A stretch of DNA of 64,000 nucleotides, from positions 1,302,001-1,366,000 of the forward strand of contig JACONQ010000006.1 in assembly GCA_014281115.1 (NCBI GenBank), given 5' to 3'. The notes under the pieces are model-generated. The model was not told where the DNA came from. It worked only from the letters and a program-made list of their open reading frames with translations, and searched no databases. A program made the translations under genes and the position numbers. Shown piece after piece: positions 43,100-54,102 of the stretch. This DNA is from Laburnicola sp. R22_1 (taxonomy: Eukaryota; Ascomycota; Dothideomycetes; Pleosporales; Didymosphaeriaceae). How positions within the stretch are numbered: the first letter of the stretch is position 1; each line of letters starts with the position of its first letter.

Positions 43100-46000
43100 T
43101 AGCGGAGTGCTGTCAAGTATAACAAGGCAAAATGAGTGAATAGAGGGCCTCTAGGGCACCTCCCTAAGAAGAACTCTATTAGGTAACGACAGATGTAATA
43201 AACTTATCCTCTAAACTAATAACTTGTTGGCGGATATTAGTTATTCCTAATTGCTGCAAGAATCGCTCGTGCTTGCTACTATTAGAGAGAGACTTTGTTA
43301 ATCTATTAGCGGGCATATTAGCAGTTCCTATCTAGGTAACGTTAATGTTCCTAGCTTTAACTTGCTTGCGGATCCACATCTAATATACTTTGATATGTCT
43401 AAGCTTTGTGTTAAGCTTTTCTTCGTCCTTATTGGCGATAGAGACTGTTTTCTAGTTATCGCAGTATAACGTAGGTTAAACCTCTGGATTAAACCTAATA
43501 GCTTTAAAGGTATTCATCTACTAGAATAACTTAGTGCTAGCAGTTGATAGGGCAAACAGTTCAGCCTTAGTAGTTAATTTAGTAACAGATCTTATGATTT
43601 TTGCCTTCTAATTAATAACTATACCGTAGAGCTTAAACACATAGGCGAATGAGCTTCGAGCAGTATTAGGATTGTTAGCAAACGCGGCATTAGAGGCACT
43701 AAAGAATAACAACTCCTTAGCTTCCTTATTGTCAATTTAACTAATGTAGTTGGCGTTCTCAGAGCGTGCTGTTATTACTCTAATTGCCTAGAATTAGAAG
43801 TTGTATAAGTATTACCACACAGACTTAACAGCAGCAAGATGCTTTTGGCTTGGATTATTTAGATGGCAGGCAAGTATTAAGTGCGCTTTTGCCACGTTAG
43901 GCCGGGTGAAATATAAGATAAAGCCAAGGCATCCAACTAGGATCTAATATAGGCGGGTGCGCTCCGCGTTAGGTTCATCTGTACTTAGGGGGAGATAAGA
44001 CTCGCGCAGAGGGACCTTAGGGTGTTAGCTGCCCTAAAGGAGATTGTGGTTGTGGCAGACTTTTGCGATATAGGAGTCTTGGATTATCTAGACCTTGCCT
44101 TTCGCATAGTCTCTAATAATGCGTATCCCTAGGAACCAGCGTAGTTCTCCCAAGCTTTGTGTCTTATATTGTTTCGTAAACTCGCGTTAAAACTGTTAAT
44201 GATATTATTAATCGCCTTTGCAAAAAAGGACAACAATATCATCTACGTAATAGAATAGTATCAGCTTGCCATTAGTAAATAGGCAAGGGATACCCTTAAC
44301 TTAAGTGAAGCCCATATTAACAAGGGTCTTCTTTAGGTGTTTGTGCCACAGCGCTAGGGAATCCTTAAGCCTATATAGTGCTCGGCGTAGTCGCATCATG
44401 TTGCCTAGTCTGTCTCGGAACCCATCTGGAGTCCAGACGTAACAGAGTTGGGCTAGGTACGCGTTGAGGAAAGCATTCTTAACGTTGTACTAGTAGGCAA
44501 GGAGTCCAAAGGCGCACATAATAGCGATAAGGAAGCGGAGCGTTTAAGCCGCGAGGGTAGCTGCGTAGGTATTATCTCAAGTTGTCTGCAAATCTCCTCT
44601 CACAACTAGTTAAGCTTTGTAGCTAGTTAAGTAGCTATTAGCATCGAACTTGTACGTGAAAACCCACATTAGCGGCAGGGTCTTAGCATCTGGGTGCTCT
44701 TTTACATTATCTTTCACCTTCTTAAATACACCTTTGTAAAGCTGCTCCTTAATCTCCTTATCTACAGTAGCAAACCACTTATTAGCATTAGGGCGGGATT
44801 TGACCTCAGCCTAGTTCTTTAGTGGCGGCGGCAGTTAATCACAGTGAACCTTTAACTCTTTATTTAGGGGCAGTTGCACGCTTGCTGTAGCAAATGTTTG
44901 CTAGTACAGAGACGCGTGCGTACTAAAGTGGTCCCTAGGCGTATCGTCTCCTCTACCACCTCCCTAACAACAGGACCCTAGAACAATATTGTCTGCAGTA
45001 ATATTAGGGTTTGTCTATCTTAGAGCGTTATTCTAATGGCGGTTTGGCGCAGTATCTCTAGAAGCAATCTCTCTTTAGCCTTTTAGTTAAGAACAATTAT
45101 AAGTGCTAGGTACTAGTGTCTCTTGGGGTGTAAGTAATTCTTTATAGGCCTCCTATTAAATCTGCTCTTTAGCATTATCTGGCCTAGTAGCCTCTTCTTC
45201 TTAATCCTTAATATCATCCTTAACTATATGTTGACGATGTGTTATATCACAATGGATCTGCTTAATAATGGGATCTTCCTCCTTGTCTGATAAATTGATA
45301 TTAAGGACTCTGACTACGCGTCGTATCTCCTCTGTCATAGGCTCAAGTTGTAGAGCTGAGTAGTGTTGGTCTTGTACAAAGACAACATCACGTGTTCGAA
45401 CAACACTGTCAGCCCTAGGAACCTATACACAGAAGATATTCGTTCCTTCGTATCCAACTAGCCATCCAGCAATCGACCTTGACGCGAGCTTGTCACCTTT
45501 GGCCACCTTAGTATTACAGAATAGGGCTTTGGCACTAATAACGTCTATGTGTGCAAGAGACGGCTTCACCTTGCGTACATGTTCGTAGGGCGTCTTCTAG
45601 TTAAGAACCTCTGTTGGCAATTAATTAAGGATATAAATGGCTGTTAGGCATAACTTGTTAGCTAGTTCCTTGGGCAAATTTGCTTCAATCCGCAAAGCTC
45701 TTGCCGCAGTGATAATAAGGTTACTAGCCTTCTTAGGCAGGCCAGTTATCTCTTCTGCACTAACAGCACGTCGCTTAGCTGTAATACCTAGGTCTTAAAA
45801 GACCTCCTAGAGATCAGCATAACCCTTTTCGTTATTACAGCGAACGTATACAACAATCACGTTAAACTAGGTTAGAATAAGCGCCAGTATCTGTTAAACT
45901 AAGCGCGTCAGAGTCTCCTTCTTCTTATTACAAAGAGTCTTTCCTAAATAGTATCTGCTATGTTGACACACAGCGTGTAAGAGCCACTTGTCCCTATTAT

Positions 46001-48015
46001 AGCAAGCTTTACCCATCTTCCTAAGTTGTACAAGGTTAATACTAATACGTTTAAAGGGGCGTGTCGTAGGCTCGCGTTAAGGGCGTTAACTAATAATCTT
46101 AGAAAGCTTTAAGTTAATACACTTTTTACATTCCCTCTATTGTAGAGCTTGGGGGCTAGTGATAAGCTTAATACTATCCACTGCCTGCTCTAGGTGTTTA
46201 ACCGCGCGTCGTCCTGCATAAGCTAGCATCTAATAAGCTTCTGTAGGGGTGACTTGTAGAGGCTTGCGCTCTATACAGCTTGGCTTAGCTAACTTTGACT
46301 AAATCGCAAATATGTACAACTCTAATGCGTTCGGACGTGTTGCCTTGTTAGAGTCCATAACCTAATAGCCACCCTGCTTATCAAGTGTGCAGAATATGTC
46401 TATTAGAGCGCTCCTTAGATATAGGCAGCTACGTCCTAAGTCGAACTTAATACTAACTGCTTGACAGCGTGAGAGTAACACTACTAATGTAAAGAACGTG
46501 GGAATAAGTGCTACCTATATTATAGTCACTTAACGTTCGCTAGTTAGAGTATTAATAAACAGCTTAATATTTCCCCACTTATGTATCTATAGGGCTTGCG
46601 TGCCTGCTAGTAGGATATTATCTAGGTGTCCATTTCGGATCTTCTCCCAAGTCTTTGGCCGATAGTTTATAATATGTAGATTAGAGCTAGGATCCAGTAT
46701 CTACTTATTAATTAATAGCGGTGGAGGTTGTTGAACAGTAGCTGTACTAAGTGGAGTAACAACCTAAGCTGCTACTAGCTGCCTTGCCAGTGCATAACTG
46801 CTCCTGTTAAGTTTTAAGCATTTGATAGAGGGTGACTAGTGTCTATTAAGAAATCATTCTTATTAACAGCAGCTGCCTTTTTACTAGCTTTCTTCTTAGC
46901 TCTAAACAGAGCTGCGCTTAAAGGGTTGCCTTTGCCTAGTTTCCTAACTCTGTCAAACTTGGCTAAGACAGCTAGGTTGGGCCTCCATCCAGCAGGTTGG
47001 AGAGAAGGCACCACATAGGAGCACTGCTTAAACAAGTGCTGTTCCCCGCAAATGCACGTAACTATACGTTTCTAGGTGTTGCTATTAGTGTTTGGACTAG
47101 GGCGTCCTAAAACGGCGTATGTTCTAAGTGCTGATGCTACAGGGTTTAAGGTGCGTTGAAACTATTAATAGTTCTCTATTAGTGTAATAGGATCTATATA
47201 TAGGGTTCCGTTTATCTTAGCTTGCGTAATCTTCTAAATTTCGTGTGTAACAAAGGACTTATTAATTCCCCTAATTGCTTAAAGAAAGTCCTACTGTGCT
47301 TAATAGTCCTAGACTTTAGGTAGTTTTAGTTTAATTATGTCGCGAAGGATAGTAATATAGCTCTTATACTAAGCATCCATCTTCTGTCGTTGTGAAACCT
47401 TCTTGATCTTGTCGTACTGCTCGAGCAACTTATACTTGCGTTCTGCTACTAATATACAGAATATCTTCTTAAGTTATATAAGTTATTTGTAGGGTGTTTC
47501 AGCATCCTTAATAACTAGGATATGCCTGCTAGTAATTGTCCTTGCAATCTCCCGTGTTAGGTTGTTAAGAGCGTTCTCCTTCTTCTATTAGGCTGCCAGC
47601 TTTGTTGCGTAGAACCTATGCTAGAAGGTGTAGTCCTCTTGTTTAGATTTCGTGAGTTTGTCTGGTTTAATATTATCGTCGCCCTAGACAATACTTAAAG
47701 CTTTATTAGGTGTGTTGTCCTTTTTAAATAAGCGTAGTAGTTGCTCCTTAGGTTTCTTATTATAGATTTTCTTAACAGTATCTACTGTTAAATCTGGGTT
47801 ATAATAGTCCTAGATCTTGTATGCCTTAGCGGTCCTCTTTTGTAGAAAGATCTACTTTACCTAATCGCTCAGTTTGTTAAGGATAATTGTCTCCTTAATA
47901 ATTAGCTCGTCCTCTTTATTGCTTATTATGGCAAACTAGAGCTTATTAAGTTAATCTCTGTCGTGGAAAGCGCGTGTGTAGTAAGTAGGTAGAGTGTGAA
48001 CTGCAGTTGAATTAA
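43100..48015 (-). pseudogene. Copia A gag-pol, copy 2, RIP-inactivated
   Basis: Carries the same gag, protease, integrase, reverse transcriptase and RNase H order as copy 1. More CpA sites are converted here in the RNase H and gag parts: for example, TCA at about 12906 in copy 1 corresponds to TTA at about 43284. Many stop codons occupy the same codons in both copies, for example the TAG upstream of the reverse transcriptase (about 14437 and 44812). Confidence 0.85.
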
Positions 48016-48035
48016 GCGTAGGCTGGGCTTATAAC

Positions 48036-48187
48036 TGTAAGGGATAAGTAGGGTAGCAATTAGGAATAAGAGACTGAGTTGACTGTAACAAGCTAAACAG
48101 AGAAACTGCTTAAGTAGCAGAATCATGATCAGCAACTAGTCTACATCAGGTTGGTTGTATCATGTGATATCGTACTCCACACTAACA
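48036..48187 (-). repeat. 5' LTR, Copia A copy 2
   Basis: 152 bp, ending ACTAACA against the GTATC duplication. Confidence 0.92.
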
Positions 48188-48192
48188 GTATC

Positions 48193-48546
48193 GATAGGCG
48201 GCTCTATTCCCAGATTCGATAGCGATTCGTGACATTCGAAACTTCAACATTTTATTAACAAACTATAATGTCACAACACGAGTTCATATCATGAAGGCTT
48301 AGACTAAACAGGTATTGTTCTCAAATTTACTAGTCAAGTAATTAAGTACTTCGAATTCATATATTTCCTGTAATAGAAAACGAAACATAAGATTGATCTA
48401 GGGAGTCAAGTGAGACAAGACTCTTCCACTACAAGAATATCCATCACGTTAAAACGACTTTCCCGTGTAATAGACTGTCTCTTAAAGCGGCTTCTTCTAA
48501 TTGACTGGTTCCGCTTGTGAACGGCTATGTGTGTAGGAAAACCTTC
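48193..48546. other. Intergenic 354 bp
   Basis: AT-rich host DNA between the Copia element and the 3' end of the next gene; nothing recognised. Confidence 0.4.
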
Positions 48547-49272
48547 CTAGCCTCCATCCAGCTTATCCCAATCAAGTCCGTAGCACAACCCTCTAATTTT
48601 ATCCTGCCACGGCGTTCCACTAGCACCATGCATCAGCCGATACTCAACTCCTTCCTCTAGTCCAAGGTGTTCCATCAATTCTGAGTTGTCTGTCAGAAGC
48701 CACTTCCCGTCCACCGTGTACCAGTCCATATATTCCTGCAAGCCGGTGAACCAGTTGTGAGGCTCGTATCCAAATTGCTCGATGGTGAAGTCAGCTATGA
48801 ACTGTTCTCCATTCTTTGAGGTGATGGACAGGACACTATGGATACCGACGGTAGCTTCTGCACCTGCGTAACAAAGAACGACCAAAGGTTGTAAAACTAC
48901 AAGCACCCACTCTACCCGGGCGCCTATACTACGCAGTTTCTCTGCCATAGGAAACATCAGTGTGTCTGCCGCAAAGTCGCAGAGACACCATTTCATATAT
49001 GCGCGTTGAAGCTGTATACACGAAGCGATTGGAAGCGCTGCTGCGCCTACGCGCAAGAGGTCTGGATCATGGTTGGGATCCCCATGTCGGGTCTGTGGAG
49101 TGTAGATGACGGGCCCGCCATCCAATGCGTCAGCATGAGATTCAGTTACTTGGAGAACATTGTTGAGCGGTTGACACTCCGTGAATGTGGTGAAGATGTC
49201 CACCGGGTTAGAGACATGGACTTCCCCTTTGTCCCCCCAAAACAAAGCGAACCCGCATACGATGTTCGAAAC
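48547..49272 (-). CDS. Unrecognised protein, 5' end unresolved
   Basis: A protein-like frame of about 240 codons ends at 48547 (GLDWDKLDGG). It contains AYMKWCLCDFAADTLMFPM, SVLSITSKNGEQFIADFTIE, GYEPHNWFTGLQEYMDWY and LLTDNSELMEHLGLEEG, a globular pattern without a domain I know. The frame is closed upstream by a TAA at 49273-49275 with no ATG before the body, so either an upstream exon is spliced on or the gene has lost its start. A possible 57-bp phase-0 intron (49093-49149, GTAACT/CAG with a CTGAC branch) lies near the 5' end. Treat the start as unknown. It could be a truncated remnant next to the transposon. Confidence 0.5.
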   Translation of the reverse strand, partial: VSNIVCGFALFWGDKGEVHVSNPVDIFTTFTECQPLNNVLQVTESHADALDGGPVIYTPQTRHGDPNHDPDLLRVGAAALPIASCIQLQRAYMKWCLCDFAADTLMFPMAEKLRSIGARVEWVLVVLQPLVVLCYAGAEATVGIHSVLSITSKNGEQFIADFTIEQFGYEPHNWFTGLQEYMDWYTVDGKWLLTDNSELMEHLGLEEGVEYRLMHGASGTPWQDKIRGLCYGLDWDKLDGG

Positions 49273-49275
49273 TTA

Positions 49276-49820
49276 TTGTCATCCATCACAGTTAATTTTT
49301 GAACCCCGGTCACCGTGTGCTAGTACGGACCTTTGCTCGCAAGCGACGACCCACCAATCTCATGCCTCCACGTACCGCTGGCGAATGCTTTGTGAATACT
49401 TTTAGATTAGGACGTATGAGACAGACGTGCCTAAACTGACGATTGCGCGCTGAAATATGGTTTGTGTGTAAGTACTTTGGTAAATGGATGAGACAATGCA
49501 GTATGTATAGGAGGTGAACAAACCAATAGAAAAACTTTTAAACTACTAGAATTAAAGCTTAAAATCCCAAATAAATGTTTCTTGGATTTTCCTGCTCTCC
49601 ATCACTTTCCTAAACAGGACACTTCTATGTTCCGGAAACTGTCTAGAAGACACTGTGCACTCCTTTCTGAAATCTAGGCCTCAAATTTTCCATCAGATAG
49701 CGCTGTGCTCTCTCCCACATCATGGATCCGATATTTCTGCATTCACATAAAGTTTTCGTGCCCGCGGATCGGTCTCTCCGGCACCGGGACGTATGTATGC
49801 TCCGGCTCCTGGCCGCCTGC
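49276..49820. other. Intergenic about 545 bp
   Basis: May contain the missing first exon of the previous gene. Otherwise I see no coding sequence, only AT-rich stretches around 49500-49580. Confidence 0.35.
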
Positions 49821-51531
49821 TTACAAGGCCCTCAATGAACTCAAGAGAAATTTGTGGCCTTCGCCATGTTTACCGCATCGCCAAATGTATTCAACGGCAA
49901 ACTCTGTGAGGTAATGACGCCAAGGACATTCGCGTCCTATTAAGCATTGTCGCTCGTAGCGGCACCATGTACCATAGCATAAGCCGAGGTCGTAGTGTCC
50001 TTCGGCGCCGTACTTTTCAGGACCCACGCGTCCAGACTTGTCTTCATGATCAGAGCCGTACGGAGGGAAATTGGTGCTCCGAAAGTCCGCAGCCTCCCTG
50101 GGCACATGGCGGTTACGTCGTTCATGTAGAGTAGGTGGTCCGTTTCTGGTAATCGACTCGATATATTTGATCAGCTCCCACAAGTTCAAAGGACTATCCA
50201 TGGTGCGCCTCGAATCTGGATGAGGCGTATGACTTCTTGAACGAGGCGCATGAAGTCTGGAGTGATGTTCCCCGTTCGCCTCTTTTATACGTTTGTGCGG
50301 ATCAGGTACTTCGCCATGCTCGCCCGCGCGACCGCGCTTGGTGCGAAATGGAAGTGTAGAGTTCCCTGAGACAAACGGGCCGACAGACAAAGCTGGTGCT
50401 AGCGTGGGAGCATTACGAGTCTCTTGAGGCTTAGATGACGAAGCTTGTGGTTGCCGAAGAGTCGCAAATGGGTTTGTCGTGGTTGGGAGCGCCGTATCTG
50501 TACTCACAGGAGCATTGTAGGGCGCTTGTGACTGTGTTGTCACAGTCTCGTTTTGCTGGAAGTTCACAAAAGGGTTTGTCGAGGTTGAGTGCAGCGTAGT
50601 ATTATCCACAGAAGCATGGTAGGGCGCTTGACCGTGAGCCAGCACCTTCTCGTTTTGTTGGAAGTTCATGAATGGGGTTGTTGGGGTTTTTCCCGTCATG
50701 ATGGCAAGGGTTTCGGGTAGCTGTGTCGTGGTTGTGGGTTTCCCATCCGGTTGTATCTGTGTATTAGGTGTAGAGTGGGTATGTAGTCCGGGAGTAGCTG
50801 GTGCGCTAGTAGGTAGTTGCATATGAGAGATATGCATCTGCGGTGGATGCATTTGCGACTCATGCATTGGCGGTGGATGCATTAGAGGCGTGCACAGGTG
50901 AGGTGCATCCATTGAAGGCGGACGCCGCAGAGGTTCGAGCAAAGAAGGTTTGTGCATAGCAGGTGTGGGCAGAGTAGATGTGGGCAGATCAGGCATACGG
51001 AAGGTGGGTGTAGGCAAACTGGGCGTACTTACGGTAGGTTGAGGTGTGTGCGCACCCATGGGTAGTTCCAATAGAAGTCTCAAGCCCTCTTGGACCTTGA
51101 AGGCATCGAGTTGTCGAGATATGACACGGTCAACAAGAGCTTTTTGACCGGAGCTCAGCTGGATCACCAACATTGATTCTACGAGCGCAACGTCGCCGTC
51201 CCCGTTGGCAAGTAAGTCGAGAGCAACAGTCAGCTCGTCCGCAGGAAATTTCCCCAAAGGGTTGGACTTCGTAGCAGGCGCTATGGATGGCTTTTCAAAG
51301 AGCCCAGTATTGATATTTTCGCGGCGGCTCCCATCGTAGTTGGCAGATTGGTTCGTGGGCTGGTCCCCACGTTCGTTCGCAGTTTGGCTCGCGAAAGGAT
51401 TGTCGATGGGAGGACTAGCGGCGCCTGCATCGCAATTAGACAATGAGATAAATAACATATCGGATGAACTCACCACTAGAGTTGACTTCGCCAGCTCGTC
51501 GGGAGAGCAGGTTGTCTTTGTTGGTCGCCAT
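49821..51531 (-). CDS. NPF-repeat protein with Met/His/Pro-rich linker and C-terminal CCCH-like zinc finger
   Basis: Exons 51474-51531 (MATNKDNLLSRRAGEVNSS) and 49821-51424 with a 49-bp intron (GTGAGT, GCAG), giving 553 residues. Reading from the ATG at 51529-51531 removes the intron-encoded stretch that would otherwise be translated. Asn-Pro-Phe motifs occur at the N-terminus (DNPFASQ) and in a repeated block (TNPFVNFQQNET, TTPFMNFQQNEK, TNPFATLRQPQ); NPF is the ligand of EH domains in endocytosis. The middle has Pro/Thr and then MHPPPMHESQMHPPQMHISH, rich in Met and His. The C-terminus has C-x4-C-x5-C-x5-C-x3-H (CYGTWC, RYERQC, LIGREC, PWRH), a CCCH-like zinc finger often bound to RNA. The residues about 90-150 are helical and without known family. 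Function unknown; the combination is unusual. Confidence 0.72.
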
Positions 51532-52047
51532 GCTGGGTCACTGCGCAATCAGTCTTCGATAGACAAAGACGAGCGAGAAATTCCTCTTGGTTGCGCAGCT
51601 TGGTTGAAGTTAGCAGGGTAGATCTACCGAGCTGCTGGCGAAGGTGGAAAATAAATAGAGACGGCGTGGCAGCAAACCTTGGAAGCTTGGCGTGCGTATA
51701 ATCACGTGACGTGCTGGACCGTGGTGCGTCCTTGGGTCTGTTTTCACCGCACTGGTGGTTCAAGAGTGAAACGGCTGACAGATAGCATGAAAACTCTGTA
51801 TTTGAATCCTCTTCATTCATCTTCACAGTAGCTGGTCGCATCCTATCTCTTTCTGGCGGCTTCTTTATCTGAATGTCCTAGGATGAACTATCTCACATTA
51901 ACTATAAAGTAGCATCTTAGGTGCCTTACATAGCCGCAACGCTCAAATATGAAACTCTTCATACTCTACTCCTAGCCATTACGTCCCCCACGCCATATTC
52001 CTCATATCATGCCCGCCCCGGATTCCTCCTGCCCAAGCCCCGTAATC
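51532..52047. other. Intergenic 516 bp
   Basis: Promoter region of the NPF-repeat gene and 3' flank of the fasciclin remnant. A TCACGTGAC palindrome is at about 51702. No gene. Confidence 0.4.
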
Positions 52048-53387
52048 TTAAACGAGAATTGCCGCAATACCCATTGCAATAGAAAGGGCTAAGAACGCGC
52101 TGGGAAATATACCGCTACCAGTAAGTTGCGGTTGCAGGCGGAGGCTCGCTAGATGTTGTGATAGTGGCATTGGCTGACTGAGTTGCGACGGCAGCAACTG
52201 TCTGAAGCAGATCTGGCGTCGTTGTATATGTCATAACATCCCCATCAAAAGCGAAGCTTGAGAAAGGCAAGCTCGAGACCGAGGACGCGTTGGCGAAAGC
52301 GAGCCGTTCAGATTCAGGTGCGGACGGCTTCAAAGAGGCTCGATCAAACTCTCCTGGGCTCAAAACACTGAGAAGCGGTTAGCAATTTGCATTTTATCAT
52401 TATCGCGATGAAAAAACCTGTCAATTACATGGGCGATACCGTTGTATAAAATCGTGTTGGGAAACGTGATCTTTGCGTTGTTCACCCAGGCAGAACCATC
52501 CGGCAAAACAGTGAAAGTCAGATCGGCGCCCTGGAGGGACGGAACGGTAACATTGCGCAATGATGGAGAGAAGATGACGTTGTTGGGGATAATGTGGTAG
52601 CGAAGTACTTCCTGGGGCGTTTCCATGTCCGCCGACTCAAGCACGGAGCCAATGGACTCGAAGGCCGCGTCAGTGGGCACAAAGATGGCGTAGTCGGAGA
52701 CTTTGAGGCCTTGAACGTCGGCTCCCGTCAGTCCAAAATCAAAATTTAGTTGAGTTGCCTCCAGCGCAGCATTCATGGCGCAAAAGTTGGAGTGGGGCCC
52801 TGAATGCCATCACTGTGTCGACCTTGTGGATTGTGATACCTTCACCCAGCTTGATGTCCTATTTGTTGATTAGTAACACGAAGAAAATTTATGTAGATGA
52901 AGGGAATACGAACAGCTTCAGTAACAGTGGAAATGGTTTGCTCTCCAGACAAGATGCAGACATCATCCCCGTTTCTCACAAGTCCATTGTAGGCGCCGCC
53001 GGTAAAGTTGGAGAAAGGCTGACGAGCAGTGATGTACGAATCGTCGAGAAATCTGGGCAAACGTGGGAACATCGGTGACGACTTTTGATGGGTAAACTCC
53101 TTTGAAGACGTGGTTCGCAAGGAGAGCTCCAATCGCGATGGTGTCGTTACGAAGCTCGATGGCCTCCCCTTCCGGGATATCTCGTGCCATGTTCGCGAAG
53201 GCTTCGTTGTAGGCACGATGATGGTGATGTTAGAGGCTTTGGCGAGAGTGTCTACGAGGCTATCCACGAGACCGACTAGTTCAAGCAGCGTGCTGAGGTC
53301 ATCTTGAGATGCGAGAAGCGCAGCTATATCACCTTGAGCAAGGCAGGAGCCAGCCATTACGACATAAGGCCAAAGTGACGGACGCAT
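52048..53387 (-). pseudogene. Fasciclin (FAS1) domain secreted protein, disrupted by several frameshifts
   Basis: Begins MRPSLWPYVVMAGSCLAQG, a signal peptide, and passes into two FAS1 domains: first KASNITIIVPT, then NEAFANMARDIPEGEAIELR, ISTVTEA, DIKLGEGITIHKVDTVMAF; second KVSDYAIFVPTDAAFESIGS, RYHIIPNNVIF and NGIAHVIDRF. The frame changes at about 53208 and about 53070 without any splice site, so the roughly 46 residues between are read in a different frame from the family pattern. It changes again at about 52775, and once more at about 52140 before a hydrophobic GPI-type tail (GSGIFPSAFLALSIAMGIAA, ending 52048). Introns are likely at about 52380-52420 and 52845-52910. FAS1 proteins are usually GPI-anchored adhesion proteins of the cell surface. 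Four indels point to a dead gene, or to indel errors in the sequence. Confidence 0.72.
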
Positions 53388-54102
53388 GATGAAGGAATCT
53401 AGAGACACAGCGACGAGTGACAAGAGAAATGTTGCTCTAGGGATGGGAAGGAAGGGCGAAGTGTGTGATGAGATGCTTTAGAGTCGCTCTACGCGACATG
53501 ATCTTTATACGCCGAATACGCACGATAGCTTCAACCTTTATAAACCAAGGATAGCCTGCTGAGCATTCGTAGGGCCAGCCAAGATGGGATTGACCAAGTT
53601 GTACTCAAAGTTCCACGCGCTATCAAGCATTCTCCTTAGAATTTTGTCACTCTAAGCATCATTGAGAGTATGAATACGTGATGGGCAGCTCTGAACAGCC
53701 CTCTCTAGAGACTTTTAACACAGATTAGGTATCTGCAAGGATGACGGCCAGATTTGACCGACCCACTAATGCGGAGCGAATGGATATGCGGGGGCGGAAA
53801 CGGTCAAATATTGCCGACCCCACTGAGATATGCAAGCAATGCGCCATAAATCACCGAAGGCACCTTTAAGAGCGGAAAGGGCCGAAACTTCCAAAGGTTC
53901 GGCAGGTGGCTATTCAAACACACTTGCAAGTGATTATGGCTGAGATTGTCATGCGCGGTTGGCATCTTTCCACAAGTAGTCGACTGTGTGAGACTAGCTA
54001 GAAAGTAGACTCTCTTAAAATAATATGGTATATGTAGTGTTAAATGCTGAGTAGGGTCTATGCTATCTACCAGTATTGAATTGCAAGCCGCCAAGTTCTC
54101 TA
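53388..54102. other. Intergenic about 715 bp
   Basis: No supported gene; an open stretch at 53804-54106 overlaps the 3' end of the next gene and lacks protein character. Confidence 0.4.

Larger units (their letters stand above)
42928..48187 (-). mobile_element. Ty1/Copia LTR retrotransposon, family A, copy 2 (5260 bp)
   Basis: Same family as 12550-17813: 152-bp LTRs at 42928-43079 and 48036-48187, flanked by GTATC (42923-42927 and 48188-48192). The minus strand is coding, with the purine tract inside the left LTR and the GTTATAAGCCC primer site inside the right LTR. The internal region aligns with copy 1 along its whole length, with differences dominated by C/T and G/A transitions. Coding capacity is destroyed by TAG/TAA stops; the longest remnant is about 73 codons (46814-47035). 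Different target duplications show that copies 1 and 2 are separate insertions. This copy sits alone between host genes. Confidence 0.93.

Noticed and set aside
12550..48187. Predominance of TAG stops taken as possible stop-codon reassignment or readthrough in the elements
   Set aside because: CpA-to-TpA change of CAG and TGG produces TAG, and neighbouring genes use TAG/TAA normally as terminators; RIP explains the bias.
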